Shown one piece after another: positions 53,979 to 62,413 of a stretch of DNA of 64,000 nucleotides; the first letter of the stretch is position 1; each line of letters opens with the position of its first letter. This DNA is from Parerythrobacter_A sp963838735 (GTDB lineage Bacteria > Pseudomonadota > Alphaproteobacteria > Sphingomonadales > Sphingomonadaceae), in NCBI GenBank assembly GCA_963838735.1, contig CAWISG010000004.1:1-64000 (forward strand). Direction: 5' to 3'. The translations under genes were made by a program, and so were the position numbers. The notes below the pieces were generated by a model, which was given only the letters and a program-made list of their open reading frames with translations, was not told the DNA's origin and searched no databases.

Positions 53979-54386
53979 ATGCGAACGCTGGACGACATTG
54001 CCGAGGAATACGCGTTTCTCGAAGGCGACGAACGCTACCGCCTGCTGATTGAGCTGGGCCGCGAGCTGGAACCCATGCCCGATGCGCTGAAAACCGATGC
54101 GACGCTGGTGCGTGGCTGTTCGGCGAATGTCTGGGTCTATCCCACCGATGCGGACGGACGGCTGCACTTTCTGGCGGACAGCAACGCGGCCATTACCAAA
54201 GGTATCGTCGCGCTCGTGATTGCAGCGGTTCAGGACCGCGCGGCGTCGGATGTGGCGCATATGGATATTACCACAGCGCTGGAACCGTTCGACCTCAAGA
54301 ACCAGCTCAGCTCCAACCGGACGCAGGGCATTCCCAACATGATTGCACTTGTGCGCGAACATGCTGGCAGAATCGCCGAACGCTAG
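53979..54386 (+). CDS. sufE: SufE-like cysteine desulfurase activator
   Basis: 135 residues from ATG 53979 (MRTLDDIAEEYAFLEGDERY). SufE motifs include YRLLIELGRELEPMPDALKT and the active cysteine in LVRGCSANVWVYP; it ends with SSNRTQGIPNMIALVREHA. It accepts persulfide from SufS for iron-sulfur cluster assembly. No other suf gene is adjacent, so it may be a stand-alone (CsdE-like) copy. Confidence 0.93.
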   Translation: MRTLDDIAEEYAFLEGDERYRLLIELGRELEPMPDALKTDATLVRGCSANVWVYPTDADGRLHFLADSNAAITKGIVALVIAAVQDRAASDVAHMDITTALEPFDLKNQLSSNRTQGIPNMIALVREHAGRIAER

Positions 54387-54464
54387 CTGGAACGAAGGGT
54401 ATCGCTGACGGTTGATCCGGTGAAAAGCGCAGGCTTCTGCGCCCCTTACCGGAGACTACCCACC

Positions 54465-54620
54465 GTGAATATCGTTACCCTTATTGTTACCGTCCTGCTG
54501 CCACCCGTTGGCGTCGCGATGAAGCATGGTCTCGGCATGACCTTCCTTATCAACCTGGTACTGACGCTGATCTTCTTTTTCCCCGGCATGATCCACGCGC
54601 TTTACGTGAATTACGGCTAG
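54465..54620 (+). CDS. YqaE/Pmp3-family membrane peptide
   Basis: A 51-residue peptide from GTG 54465, preceded by ribosome site CGGAGA. Two membrane helices (NIVTLIVTVLLPPVGVAMKH and FLINLVLTLIFFFPGMIHAL) with the PPVGV and PGMIHALY signatures of the Pmp3/YqaE family, small stress-induced proteins that affect membrane potential. In-frame upstream ATG 54420 would add a non-conserved segment. Confidence 0.88.
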   Translation: MNIVTLIVTVLLPPVGVAMKHGLGMTFLINLVLTLIFFFPGMIHALYVNYG

Positions 54621-54638
54621 CATTACGGCCGGGGCGAT

Positions 54639-55151
54639 TCAGGCGTCTGCGCTGTCCCGCACGACGGCCAGGCCTGCCTGCCGCTGGCGCTTCAGTTCGG
54701 CTTTCAGCTTAGCCGGATCTCCCGCGACAACGAAGCCGAAGCTGACACCGCCATCCTTGCCAATGGTGGCATGATGCAGCTTGTGCGCCTGCACCAGTCG
54801 CTTCGCATAGCCCCTTCTGGGAACCCATCGGAACAGGCGCTGATGCACCAGACCATCATGGATTACGGTGTAGATTACGCCGTACAGCGTGATGCCTAAC
54901 GCCGCCCACCACAGGGCGGGCGATACATAATATCCGATTGCGAACATCGCGAAGACGATGGTGCCAAATACCACGGCATAAAGATCGTTCTTCTCAACCG
55001 CGTTGTCATGCGGTTCGTGATGATCGCGGTGCCAAGCCCAGCCCCAGCCGTGCATGATGTATTTGTGCGCCCACCACGCGAAGATCTCCATCCCCACGAC
55101 CGAGCCGGTCACGATCAGCGCTATTTGCCACCAGGTCATATCCGCCGCCAT
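54639..55151 (-). CDS. crtZ: Beta-carotene hydroxylase CrtZ
   Basis: About 170 residues from ATG 55151 (MAADMTWWQIALIVTG). The fatty-acid-hydroxylase-type histidine clusters HKYIMHGWGWAWHRDHHEPH, HDGLVHQR and HKLHHA are intact, with four membrane segments. It adds 3-hydroxyl groups to beta-ionone rings; with CrtW it yields astaxanthin-type xanthophylls. It lies immediately after crtW. The ORF is open further upstream but would overlap crtW. Confidence 0.92.
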   Translation of the reverse strand: MAADMTWWQIALIVTGSVVGMEIFAWWAHKYIMHGWGWAWHRDHHEPHDNAVEKNDLYAVVFGTIVFAMFAIGYYVSPALWWAALGITLYGVIYTVIHDGLVHQRLFRWVPRRGYAKRLVQAHKLHHATIGKDGGVSFGFVVAGDPAKLKAELKRQRQAGLAVVRDSADA

Positions 55152-55152
55152 C

Positions 55153-55914
55153 TCACCGGGCCACTCCCGCTCGCTGCGCACGTGGCAGGGCCCACCACGG
55201 CACGTCGGGGCGGCGATGGTGTTCAAGGTGATAGCCGAAGTGGAAACACGTCAGCAGGCTCGCCAGCGGGCCGAACGCCTCGCTGCGAGCGTTGTGCTTA
55301 TCGGCGAACCCTTCCGCATGGCGATGCGGGCGAAAGGTGCCGAAATAGAACAGCTGGAACGAGGACGCGATGGCAGGCACGCCGTACAACAGCACGATCT
55401 GCGCCATCGGCACGTCGAACACTGCCCAATACAGCAGGACGACCGCCGACACGAACACGATGGAGCGCCAGCCGAAATAGCGGCTGAAAAAGGTCGCATA
55501 CCAGCGCGCGAATGTCGTCGGATTGGCATCGTCGAAGTCGGGATCGTCGACACTGCCGGAATGTTTGTGATGGTCGAAATGGGCGCGGCGCATCGTTGTC
55601 CAGCCAAACCCGGCATACAGCCACAGCAGCACCGCACCAATGCCTGCATTCAAGCGAGGATGACCGGGCGCAAGCGTACCATGCATCGCATCATGGCAGA
55701 CGATGAACACACCGACCGACAACCAGCATTGCACCGCCGCCATCGCCAGCGCCAACGGCCAGTTCACTGTGGTCAGCGTGAACCCGAACATCGCGTAGAA
55801 ATGCAGCGCCAGCCAGCCGCCCGCGATCATCGCGGCGAGCGTCAGGCCCGTTGCGGCCTGACGCTCGCGCGGCGGAAGGATACTGTCCAAAAGTGCGGGC
55901 GCTCGCGATGCCAT
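55153..55914 (-). CDS. crtW: Beta-carotene ketolase CrtW
   Basis: About 253 residues from ATG 55914 (MASRAPALLDSILPP). The membrane di-iron enzyme motifs HDAMHG, HFDHHKHSG and HLEHHRRPDVPWW are present. It introduces 4-keto groups into carotenoid rings, and with CrtZ supports astaxanthin production, an antioxidant pigment of marine Sphingomonadales. No other crt gene is in the window. Its stop abuts the crtZ start. Confidence 0.92.
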   Translation of the reverse strand: MASRAPALLDSILPPRERQAATGLTLAAMIAGGWLALHFYAMFGFTLTTVNWPLALAMAAVQCWLSVGVFIVCHDAMHGTLAPGHPRLNAGIGAVLLWLYAGFGWTTMRRAHFDHHKHSGSVDDPDFDDANPTTFARWYATFFSRYFGWRSIVFVSAVVLLYWAVFDVPMAQIVLLYGVPAIASSFQLFYFGTFRPHRHAEGFADKHNARSEAFGPLASLLTCFHFGYHLEHHRRPDVPWWALPRAQRAGVAR

Positions 55915-55965
55915 ATCAACGGTATAGCGTCTTTTTCCCCCATTCGCCACAGCTATGGCCCAAAC

Positions 55966-56367
55966 TCAGTCGACCAGCCCGAAAAAGCGCGCGACAATGT
56001 CCTTGTCGATGCGCGCGGGGCGCAGGGTCTTGGCGTCGATACAGCACCAGCTCGACTGTACTTCGGCCAGAACATCCTCGCCGCGCGAAATGATGGTGCG
56101 GTAGAACGCCCGCGCGCCGCGCGTCTTTTCCAGCACGGTGCGCGCGATCACGTCGTCTTCCAGGAACGCCGGTTTGCGATATGTGATCTCGTGCTTCAGC
56201 GCGACCCACGCCTTGCTCGCCACTTCTTCGGCAGGCGCCAGCTTGTTCCAGTGCGCCAGCACCGCATCCTGCACCCAGTTGAGGTAGCGCGCATTGTTTA
56301 CGTGCCCCATGAAATCGATATCGGCGGGCACGACCCGCACCGGGTGGGAGAATGATTTGGCTGACAT
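55966..56367 (-). CDS. Hotdog-fold acyl-CoA thioesterase (YbgC-like)
   Basis: 133 residues. The 4HBT signature DIDFMGHVNNARYLNWVQDA has the catalytic-type aspartate region; HEITYRKPAFLEDDVIARTV and VLAEVQSSWCCID complete the hotdog domain. Such enzymes hydrolyse acyl-CoA or acyl-ACP thioesters; substrate unknown. It lies 51 bases upstream of crtW on the same strand and could be co-transcribed. It diverges from leuC. Confidence 0.88.
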   Translation of the reverse strand: MSAKSFSHPVRVVPADIDFMGHVNNARYLNWVQDAVLAHWNKLAPAEEVASKAWVALKHEITYRKPAFLEDDVIARTVLEKTRGARAFYRTIISRGEDVLAEVQSSWCCIDAKTLRPARIDKDIVARFFGLVD

Positions 56368-56495
56368 GCGTGTCAGTTAGCACCGCAATCCTTGCGATAC
56401 CATGACGCATTGCGCCCCCTCGCGAAACAAAGCTGCGGGTCGGGACAAGGTTTTCCTCGCTTGTCGGTTTTGGGCAACACCCTTAGACCCGCCGG

Positions 56496-57923
56496 ATGGC
56501 CAGCAAACCGCGCACATTATACGACAAGATCTGGGACGCACATGTCGTCGAAACGCGGCCGGACGGCACCAGCATCCTGTTTATCGACCGGCACCTGGTC
56601 CACGAAGTCACCAGTCCGCAGGCGTTCGAAGCGCTGGCGCTGGCCGGACGGCCCGTGCGGCGGCCCGACCTGACGCTGGCCGTGCCTGACCATAACGTGC
56701 CGACCACACCGCGCCGCACGGCGGACGGGGCGCCGATTGCGGTCGAGGACGCGCAAAGCGCCGCGCAGCTGGCCGCGCTGGAGATAAACGCACCCGCCCA
56801 CGGCATCCGCTATATCGAGGCGACGGCGGCGGAACAGGGTATCGTCCACGTCGTCGGCCCCGAGCAGGGCTTCTCGCTGCCCGGCACCACAATTGTCTGC
56901 GGCGATTCGCACACCGCCGCGCATGGCGGCATCGGCGCACTGGCGTTCGGCATCGGCACCAGCGAAGTCGAGCATGTGCTGGCAACGCAGACGCTGCAAC
57001 TGCGCCGCTCGAAGACGATGCAGGTGGTAGTCGATGGCGCGCTGGGTCCGGGCATCACCGCCAAGGACCTGATCCTGCACATTATCGGCGCCATCGGCAC
57101 GGCAGGCGGCAATGGCCATGTTATTGAATATCGCGGGGCGGTGTTCGCCCAAATGAGCGTCGAAGCGCGTCTGACCGTATGCAATATGAGCATCGAGGCC
57201 GGCGCGCGCGCAGGCCTGATCGCGCCCGACGATGCCGTGTTCGCCTATCTGAAAGGCCGCCCCTACGCGCCGCAGGGGACGGACTGGGACGCCGCCGTAG
57301 ATTGGTGGCGCACGCTTTATTCGGACGAAGATGCAGTCTTCGACAGGACCGTCCGCTTCGATGCCGCCGCTGTCGAACCGACCGTCACCTGGGGCACCAG
57401 CCCCGAAGACACCGCACCCATCGGCGGCACCATCCCCGCACCCGATAGCTTCGCCAGCCCCGCCAAACAGGACGCCGCCCGCGCTAGCCTGGAGTATATG
57501 GGCCTGCACGCCGGACAGAAGATGACCGATGTGGCGATCCAGAGCGTGTTCATTGGCAGCTGCACCAACAGCCGTATCGAAGACCTGCGCGCCGCCGCCG
57601 ACGTGCTGCGCGGGCGGCGCATCGCCGACAGCATCGCATGGGGTATCGTGGTGCCTGGATCGGGGCTGGTGAAACGACAGGCGGAGGCGGAGGGGCTGGA
57701 CACGGTATTTCGCGATGCAGGGCTGGAATGGCGCGAGCCGGGCTGCTCGGCCTGCCTCGGCATGAACCCCGACAAGGTCGCGCCGGGCAGCCGCTGTGCC
57801 TCCACTTCCAACCGCAATTTCGTGGGGCGGCAGGGTCCGGGCGCACGCACCCACCTGATGAGTCCGGCAATGGCGGCAGCGGCGGCGGTGACCGGCCGGC
57901 TGACCGATGTGCGCGAATTATGA
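56496..57923 (+). CDS. leuC: 3-isopropylmalate dehydratase large subunit
   Basis: 475 residues. Aconitase-family motifs: TLYDKIWDAHVV, FIDRHLVHEVTSPQAF, VCGDSHTAAHGGIGALAFGI and the [4Fe-4S] cysteines in FIGSCTNSRIEDL and GCSACLGMNPD. With LeuD it isomerises 2- to 3-isopropylmalate in leucine synthesis. It is the first gene of a run leuC - GFA gene - small gene - leuD - oxidoreductase. Confidence 0.96.
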   Translation: MASKPRTLYDKIWDAHVVETRPDGTSILFIDRHLVHEVTSPQAFEALALAGRPVRRPDLTLAVPDHNVPTTPRRTADGAPIAVEDAQSAAQLAALEINAPAHGIRYIEATAAEQGIVHVVGPEQGFSLPGTTIVCGDSHTAAHGGIGALAFGIGTSEVEHVLATQTLQLRRSKTMQVVVDGALGPGITAKDLILHIIGAIGTAGGNGHVIEYRGAVFAQMSVEARLTVCNMSIEAGARAGLIAPDDAVFAYLKGRPYAPQGTDWDAAVDWWRTLYSDEDAVFDRTVRFDAAAVEPTVTWGTSPEDTAPIGGTIPAPDSFASPAKQDAARASLEYMGLHAGQKMTDVAIQSVFIGSCTNSRIEDLRAAADVLRGRRIADSIAWGIVVPGSGLVKRQAEAEGLDTVFRDAGLEWREPGCSACLGMNPDKVAPGSRCASTSNRNFVGRQGPGARTHLMSPAMAAAAAVTGRLTDVREL

Positions 57924-57942
57924 CTGTGAAAACGAGGAAACC

Positions 57943-58347
57943 ATGACCGGATCATGCCATTGCAGTCGCGTTACGGTCACGCTGGCCGAGGCTCCTGATT
58001 ACATTAATCTTTGCGACTGCTCGCTGTGCTGGAAATCCGGCGGCGCATGGGGTTATTTCGATGAGACCGAAGTGCGCGTCACCGGCGAAACAAGCGCCTA
58101 TCGCCGCGTCGACAAACGTGAACCGGCGGTTCGGATGCGGTTCTGCGCGCATTGTGGCACCACGACGCACTGGCAGCGCACCGAACATTATTCCGACGGC
58201 CTGACCGGTGTGAATATGCGTATTTTCACGCCCGCCGACATTGCTGGTATCGAGGTCCGCACTCTCGACGGACGGAACTGGCAAGGCGACACCATACCGG
58301 GTAAGCGTTGCGCGACAGGACTGCTGGGTGAAAACGTCTTCCTTTGA
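57943..58347 (+). CDS. GFA-family (CENP-V fold) zinc protein
   Basis: 134 residues from ATG 57943. Zinc-binding cysteines lie in SCHCSRVTV, CDCSLCWKSGG and RFCAHCGTTTHW, the GFA pattern. Members are annotated as glutathione-dependent formaldehyde-activating but most are of unknown function. It lies between leuC and leuD, where relatives in Sphingomonadales also occur, likely co-transcribed; no leucine-related role is known. Confidence 0.87.
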   Translation: MTGSCHCSRVTVTLAEAPDYINLCDCSLCWKSGGAWGYFDETEVRVTGETSAYRRVDKREPAVRMRFCAHCGTTTHWQRTEHYSDGLTGVNMRIFTPADIAGIEVRTLDGRNWQGDTIPGKRCATGLLGENVFL

Positions 58348-58414
58348 CCGAAATTGATGCACTCTTTCGCGCACTGGTATTGGCACCTTCCGCCAAGCAG
58401 CGCATTGGAAGGCC

Positions 58415-58573
58415 ATGACAAAGACTTTCACCGGAAAAGCGGCGATGGCCGCAGGCGCCATCGGTTCTGCCGCCATCGCAGCAGCATTGCTGTATGTGAC
58501 GAAGCGCAAGGCGGATACCGGGCCGAAGCAACCTGGCCCGATCCCGTCCGGCGAACCGCCCGAGACCGATTGA
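58415..58573 (+). CDS. 52-residue membrane peptide upstream of leuD
   Basis: ATG 58415 to TGA 58571-58573 encodes MTKTFTGKAAMAAGAIGSAA then an alanine-rich hydrophobic helix (IAAALLYVTKRK) and a Gly/Pro tail ending GEPPETD. The ribosome site GGAAGG is well placed. The stop overlaps the leuD start by one base (TGATG), typical of translational coupling. It is too short for routine calling. The glycine/alanine helix suggests membrane insertion. No family is recognised. Confidence 0.6.
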   Translation: MTKTFTGKAAMAAGAIGSAAIAAALLYVTKRKADTGPKQPGPIPSGEPPETD

Positions 58574-59193
58574 TGGAACCCGTCGCGCAGATAGAGGGTC
58601 GCGCCATTCCCTATGGGGCGGCGAATGTGGACACCGATGTCATCATCCCGGCGCGTTGGCTGAAGACGATCACGCGCAAGGGGCTGGCGGACGGCGCGTT
58701 CGAAACGGTGCGCGCGAAGCCGGGCAATGTGTTTGACGATCCCGCCAATGCAGGCGCGCCGATCCTGATCGCGGGCGATAATTTCGGCTGCGGGTCCAGC
58801 CGCGAACATGCCGCATGGGCACTGCTCGACATGGGCATCCGCGCGGTGATCGCGCCTTCTTTCTCGGATATATTTGCGGGCAATGCATTCAAGAACGGCA
58901 TCCTTGCCGTCGCCCTGCCGCAAGCGCAGATCGACAGCCTGATGGAGGTGGCGCTGACCCATCCCGTATCCATTGATCTGGAATCCCAGACGGTGATGAC
59001 CCCGTATCAGGACCGATTTACTTTCGAGATCGATCCCTATCGCAAGCATTGCCTGCTGAACGGGCTGGACGAGGTCGCGCTGACGCTGGATCGCGGCGAA
59101 GCGATAGACGCCTATGAAGCACGCCAGGCGCGCAATATGCCGTGGCTCGCGCCTACTGCAATTGAGACTGCACCAATGGAGACTGGCCGATGA
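58573..59193 (+). CDS. leuD: 3-isopropylmalate dehydratase small subunit
   Basis: 206 residues from ATG 58573 (MEPVAQIEGRAIPYGAANVD). It has TDVIIPARWLKTI, LIAGDNFGCGSSREHAAWAL and IAPSFSDIFAGNAFKNGIL, the swivel-domain signatures of LeuD. It partners LeuC; the two are separated by about 650 bases with two small genes. It overlaps the following oxidoreductase gene by four bases (ATGA). Confidence 0.96.
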   Translation: MEPVAQIEGRAIPYGAANVDTDVIIPARWLKTITRKGLADGAFETVRAKPGNVFDDPANAGAPILIAGDNFGCGSSREHAAWALLDMGIRAVIAPSFSDIFAGNAFKNGILAVALPQAQIDSLMEVALTHPVSIDLESQTVMTPYQDRFTFEIDPYRKHCLLNGLDEVALTLDRGEAIDAYEARQARNMPWLAPTAIETAPMETGR

Positions 59194-60188
59194 AGACCCT
59201 ACGCAGCCACGCTGTTGGCGGCCCGGAAACGCTGGTGCTGGACGATATTGAGGCACCCGTTGCAGGCGCTGGCGAGGTGGTGATCGATGTGCGCGCCTGC
59301 GCCATCAACTTTCCCGATACGCTCATCATCCGCGACCTTTACCAGTTCAGGCCGGAGCGCCCCTTTGCGCCGGGTGGCGAAGTGGCCGGTATCATATCCG
59401 GCATCGGCGAGGGTGTTGATGGGTTTGCCGTAGGCGACCGGGTGATGTCCGGCGTCGGGCATGGCGGGCTGTCGGAACAGATTGCGGTGTCGGCGCAAAA
59501 GGTGTTTCCCATCCCCGATAGCGTGGCTTTTGAGAAGGCGGCATCGCTGTTACTCACTTATGGCACCACCATTCACGGGCTGAAGGATCGGGGCCATATC
59601 AAGACCGGCGATACGGTGCTGATACTGGGCGCAGCAGGCGGTGTCGGCCTGTCCGCCATCGAATTGTCCAAGGCGTTCGGCGCACGTGTGGTGGCCGCTG
59701 TGTCCAGCGAGGAAAAGGGCGAAGTCGCACGCACGGCCGGGGCCGACGAAGTGGTTATCTACCCCAGGGGCGAGATGGACAAGGCCGCCGCCAAGGCGCT
59801 GACAACCGCCTTCAAGGATGCCTGCGGACCGGACGGTGCGAACATCGTGTACGACATCGTCGGCGGCCAGTATTCCGAACCCGCCCTGCGCGCGATAGCA
59901 TGGGAGGGCCGTTTCCTGGTCGTCGGCTTCCCTGCCGGTATCGCGAAAATGCCGCTCAACCTTACGCTGCTGAAAAGCTGCGATATCGCGGGCGTGTTCT
60001 GGGGTGCCTTCACTGCGCGCGAGCCGCAGAAGTTTCAGGATCAGGTCGCCGAATTGTTCGCCCTGATGGAGGCGGGCAAGATTAACCCCCTGATTTCAGA
60101 GACCTTTTCTCTTGAGCGCGGCGGTGATGCGATTGCGAAGCTGGAAAGCCGCAAGGCTGTCGGCAAGCTGGTCGTGACGATGGATTAA
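59190..60188 (+). CDS. NADPH:quinone oxidoreductase-like medium-chain dehydrogenase
   Basis: 332 residues, MDR superfamily without catalytic zinc ligands. GroES-like domain with CAINFPDTLIIRDLYQFRPE and PFAPGGEVAGIISGIGEGVD; Rossmann motif VLILGAAGGVGLSAIELSKA; C-terminal AKLESRKAVGKLVVTMD. It probably reduces quinones or enals with NADPH. Translationally coupled to leuD, although no link with leucine synthesis is known. Confidence 0.92.
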   Translation: MKTLRSHAVGGPETLVLDDIEAPVAGAGEVVIDVRACAINFPDTLIIRDLYQFRPERPFAPGGEVAGIISGIGEGVDGFAVGDRVMSGVGHGGLSEQIAVSAQKVFPIPDSVAFEKAASLLLTYGTTIHGLKDRGHIKTGDTVLILGAAGGVGLSAIELSKAFGARVVAAVSSEEKGEVARTAGADEVVIYPRGEMDKAAAKALTTAFKDACGPDGANIVYDIVGGQYSEPALRAIAWEGRFLVVGFPAGIAKMPLNLTLLKSCDIAGVFWGAFTAREPQKFQDQVAELFALMEAGKINPLISETFSLERGGDAIAKLESRKAVGKLVVTMD

Positions 60189-60274
60189 GGCCGGGGGATC
60201 AAGCTCGGGCTTGCCGAAATCCGGTGTTGGCCTAAACTTCCCTAAACTTTCAAACCCTATTCAGGACAAGCCCC

Positions 60275-60598
60275 ATGACCGATTTCAAGGACCGCGAGCG
60301 TGGCGAAGAGGCCAAGATGGCGTTCGACGAGGAAAACGCCTTTCGCGTCGCCGCCCGCCGCAACCGCCTGCTGGGCCATTGGGCAGCGGAGAAGATGGAC
60401 CTGACGCCCGAAGAGACCGATGCCTACGCCAAGGCGGTGGTGCAGGCCGACTTCGAGGAAGCGGGCGACGAGGACGTGATCCGCAAGGTGCTCGGCGACC
60501 TCACCGCAGCCGGAGTCGAAATCGACCAGGCCGGGGTGCGCGTTGCTCTGGAGGCAAAGGCCGTCGAAGCGCGCCGCCAACTGATGAGCGAGAGCTGA
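60275..60598 (+). CDS. DUF1476, ATP-synthase zeta-type inhibitor
   Basis: 107 residues. FKDRERGEEAKMAFDEENAF and RVAARRNRLLGHWAAEKMDL are diagnostic of the alphaproteobacterial zeta subunit, a natural inhibitor of the F1F0-ATPase known from Paracoccus. The inhibitory N-terminal helix is intact. It is the first gene of the conserved trio with bolA and the CGFS glutaredoxin. Confidence 0.93.
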   Translation: MTDFKDRERGEEAKMAFDEENAFRVAARRNRLLGHWAAEKMDLTPEETDAYAKAVVQADFEEAGDEDVIRKVLGDLTAAGVEIDQAGVRVALEAKAVEARRQLMSES

Positions 60599-60602
60599 TC
60601 CG

Positions 60603-60845
60603 ATGCCGATGAGCGCGACCGAAATCGAGACGATGATCACCACCGCCCTGCCCGGCGCAACCGTGGAAATGCGCGATCTTGCCGGCGACAACGACCATTG
60701 GGCGGCGCTGGTAACCGCTCCGCAATTCGCCGGGAAATCGCGCGTTGCGCAGCACAAGATGGTTTATGCAGCGCTGGACGGAAACATGGGCGGTGTGCTG
60801 CATGCCTTGCAACTCACCACGCAAGCCCCCACGTCCGGTTCGTAA
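60603..60845 (+). CDS. BolA-family protein
   Basis: 80 residues: IETMITTALPGATVEMRDLA, NDHWAALVTAPQFAGKSRVA and QHKMVYAALDGNMGGVLHAL, the BolA KH-like fold with the conserved RVAQHKMVY helix. BolA proteins bind [2Fe-2S] clusters together with CGFS glutaredoxins; the next gene encodes that partner. It starts four bases after the DUF1476 stop. Confidence 0.95.
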   Translation: MPMSATEIETMITTALPGATVEMRDLAGDNDHWAALVTAPQFAGKSRVAQHKMVYAALDGNMGGVLHALQLTTQAPTSGS

Positions 60846-60871
60846 CAAAAACGAAAAGGCCCGCACCGCGC

Positions 60872-61201
60872 ATGTCCGATACCAATACCCGCATCTCCGG
60901 CGTCGTCGGCGACAACGACGTCGTCCTTTTCATGAAGGGCACGCCGCTGTTCCCGCAATGCGGGTTTTCCAGCAAGGCCGTCGCCATCCTCGACCATTGC
61001 GGCGTGAAATATGAAAGCGTCGACGTATTGCAGGACATGGAAATCCGGCAGGGCATCAAGGCCTATTCCGAATGGCCGACCATCCCGCAGCTTTACGTGA
61101 AGGGAGAATTCGTCGGCGGCAGCGACATTATGATGGAGATGTTCGAGGCGGGCGAATTGCAGACGCTGATGACCGAAAAGGCTGTCGCCAAGGCCGACTG
61201 A
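60872..61201 (+). CDS. grxD: Monothiol (CGFS) glutaredoxin Grx4
   Basis: 109 residues from ATG 60872 (MSDTNTRISGVVGDND). Active site QCGFSSKAV in VLFMKGTPLFPQCGFSSKAV; cluster-binding WPTIPQLYVKGEFVGGSDIM. It transfers [2Fe-2S] clusters and pairs with BolA. Preceded by AAAAGG and followed 20 bases later by a strong terminator that closes the trio. Confidence 0.95.
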   Translation: MSDTNTRISGVVGDNDVVLFMKGTPLFPQCGFSSKAVAILDHCGVKYESVDVLQDMEIRQGIKAYSEWPTIPQLYVKGEFVGGSDIMMEMFEAGELQTLMTEKAVAKAD

Positions 61202-61221
61202 GGCATCGATTGCTGCTGTGA

Positions 61222-61266
61222 AGAAAGGCCCGGTTCGCAAGGTGCGAGCCGGGCCTTCTTGTTTCG
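61222..61266 (+). terminator. Intrinsic terminator after grxD
   Basis: AAGGCCCGG (61225-61233) pairs with CCGGGCCTT (61249-61257), extended inside by CGCA/TGCG, and is followed by CTTGTTT. Located about 20 bases after the glutaredoxin stop. The next ~220 bases up to 61485 contain no gene that I can support. Confidence 0.88.
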
Positions 61267-61485
61267 GGTCGGTGCTGCCGGGGAGACCAGGGGCTGCACC
61301 TGTTATCGAGGACCAGTCGATTGTCTTATTTTATGCAGTTGCCGTGCCAGTTTCCGCGAAGTCGCTGGAACTGCCGATCCCGATGGTTACCGAAACCTTG
61401 GCTTTCTCTATTTGTGTCAAATTCGCCGACACCCGGTCCGGTCGACCCGCTTGTCTAAACCTGGCCGCTCCGCCACCACACCTGC

Positions 61486-62265
61486 ATGACCTCGCCATAC
61501 AAAACCCCCTCCGGCATTGCTGCTGCGACCGTTGTGATATTCCGGCGGGGAGCCGATGGTGGCGCACCGGAACTGCTGATGGTGGTGCGATCCAAGGCGC
61601 TGCGTTTCGCTGGCGGGGCTGCGGTGTTTCCGGGCGGACGGGTCGACGAGGCGGACCGGACGCTGGCGTCGCAACTGGACAGTGCGCTCCCAATTGATGA
61701 GGTCGCGCACCGCATCGCCGCCATGCGCGAAACGCTGGAGGAAACTGGCCTCGTTATCGCGGTGCGCGAACCGGTGTCCGTCGAAAATGCGATACAGGCC
61801 CGGCAAAAGCTGGCCGATACCGGCGCCCTCGGCCCAGTGCTGGAGGCGATGGGCTGGACGCTGGATCTGGAACGTCTGCTTCCCTTTGCCCGCTGGTTTC
61901 CCCAGGGCGAGAAGCTGACACGAGTATTCGATACGCGCTTCTATCTTGCCGATCTCGGCACCGGAGCGGTAGATATCGCGGTGGACAAGACCGAGAACAC
62001 CCACGCCTTCTGGACGACGGCGCAAGGCGCGCTGGATATGGCGGAGCGACGCGAAATCTCGGTCATCTTTCCGACTCGCCGCAACCTCGAACGGCTTGCC
62101 TGCTTCAGTGACTTCGATGCGGCGCGGTTAGACAGCGAACGCTATCCGGCACGCACCATCGTGCCGTTCCTGTCCGACGAAGACGACGGACGATGGCTGC
62201 GTATCCCCGACGATGCCGGATACCCCGTCACCGGCGAACGGCTGGACAGCGCCAAACGGCAGTAA
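61486..62265 (+). CDS. NUDIX hydrolase
   Basis: 259 residues. N-terminal ATVVIFRRG and ELLMVVRSKALRFAGGAAVF lead into an interrupted Nudix box: GGRVDEAD, an insertion of about 25 residues, then AMRETLEETGLVI. This long-form arrangement is found in CoA-pyrophosphohydrolase-like and eukaryotic NUDT-type enzymes. It cleaves a nucleoside diphosphate linked to X; the substrate is not determined. ATG 61486 gives MTSPYKTPSGIAAATV. Confidence 0.88.
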   Translation: MTSPYKTPSGIAAATVVIFRRGADGGAPELLMVVRSKALRFAGGAAVFPGGRVDEADRTLASQLDSALPIDEVAHRIAAMRETLEETGLVIAVREPVSVENAIQARQKLADTGALGPVLEAMGWTLDLERLLPFARWFPQGEKLTRVFDTRFYLADLGTGAVDIAVDKTENTHAFWTTAQGALDMAERREISVIFPTRRNLERLACFSDFDAARLDSERYPARTIVPFLSDEDDGRWLRIPDDAGYPVTGERLDSAKRQ

Positions 62266-62276
62266 CCAGCGGCAGC

Positions 62277-62353
62277 TGGCGCGCCCGGCAGGACTCGAAC
62301 CTGCTGCCTCAAGATTAGAAGTCTCGCGCTCTATCCAGATGAGCTACGGGCGC
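62277..62353 (-). tRNA. tRNA-Arg (anticodon TCT)
   Basis: A 77-nt tRNA with encoded CCA. Acceptor GCGCCCG pairs with CGGGCGC; the anticodon loop CTTCTAA on stem CGAGA/TCTTG gives anticodon TCT (codon AGA); T arm GCAGGTTCGAGTCCTGC. It lies between the NUDIX and Ppx genes and no integrase is adjacent. Confidence 0.97.
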
Positions 62354-62413
62354 GCACCAGCGGTGTTTGTCTAGCGGGCTTTGCAGGTCACGCAAGGTGC
62401 GCCTGCCCGCGCG

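Noticed and set aside
61267..61485. Possible small gene after the grxD terminator
   Set aside because: Open frames here have no ribosome site or recognisable protein features; treated as intergenic.
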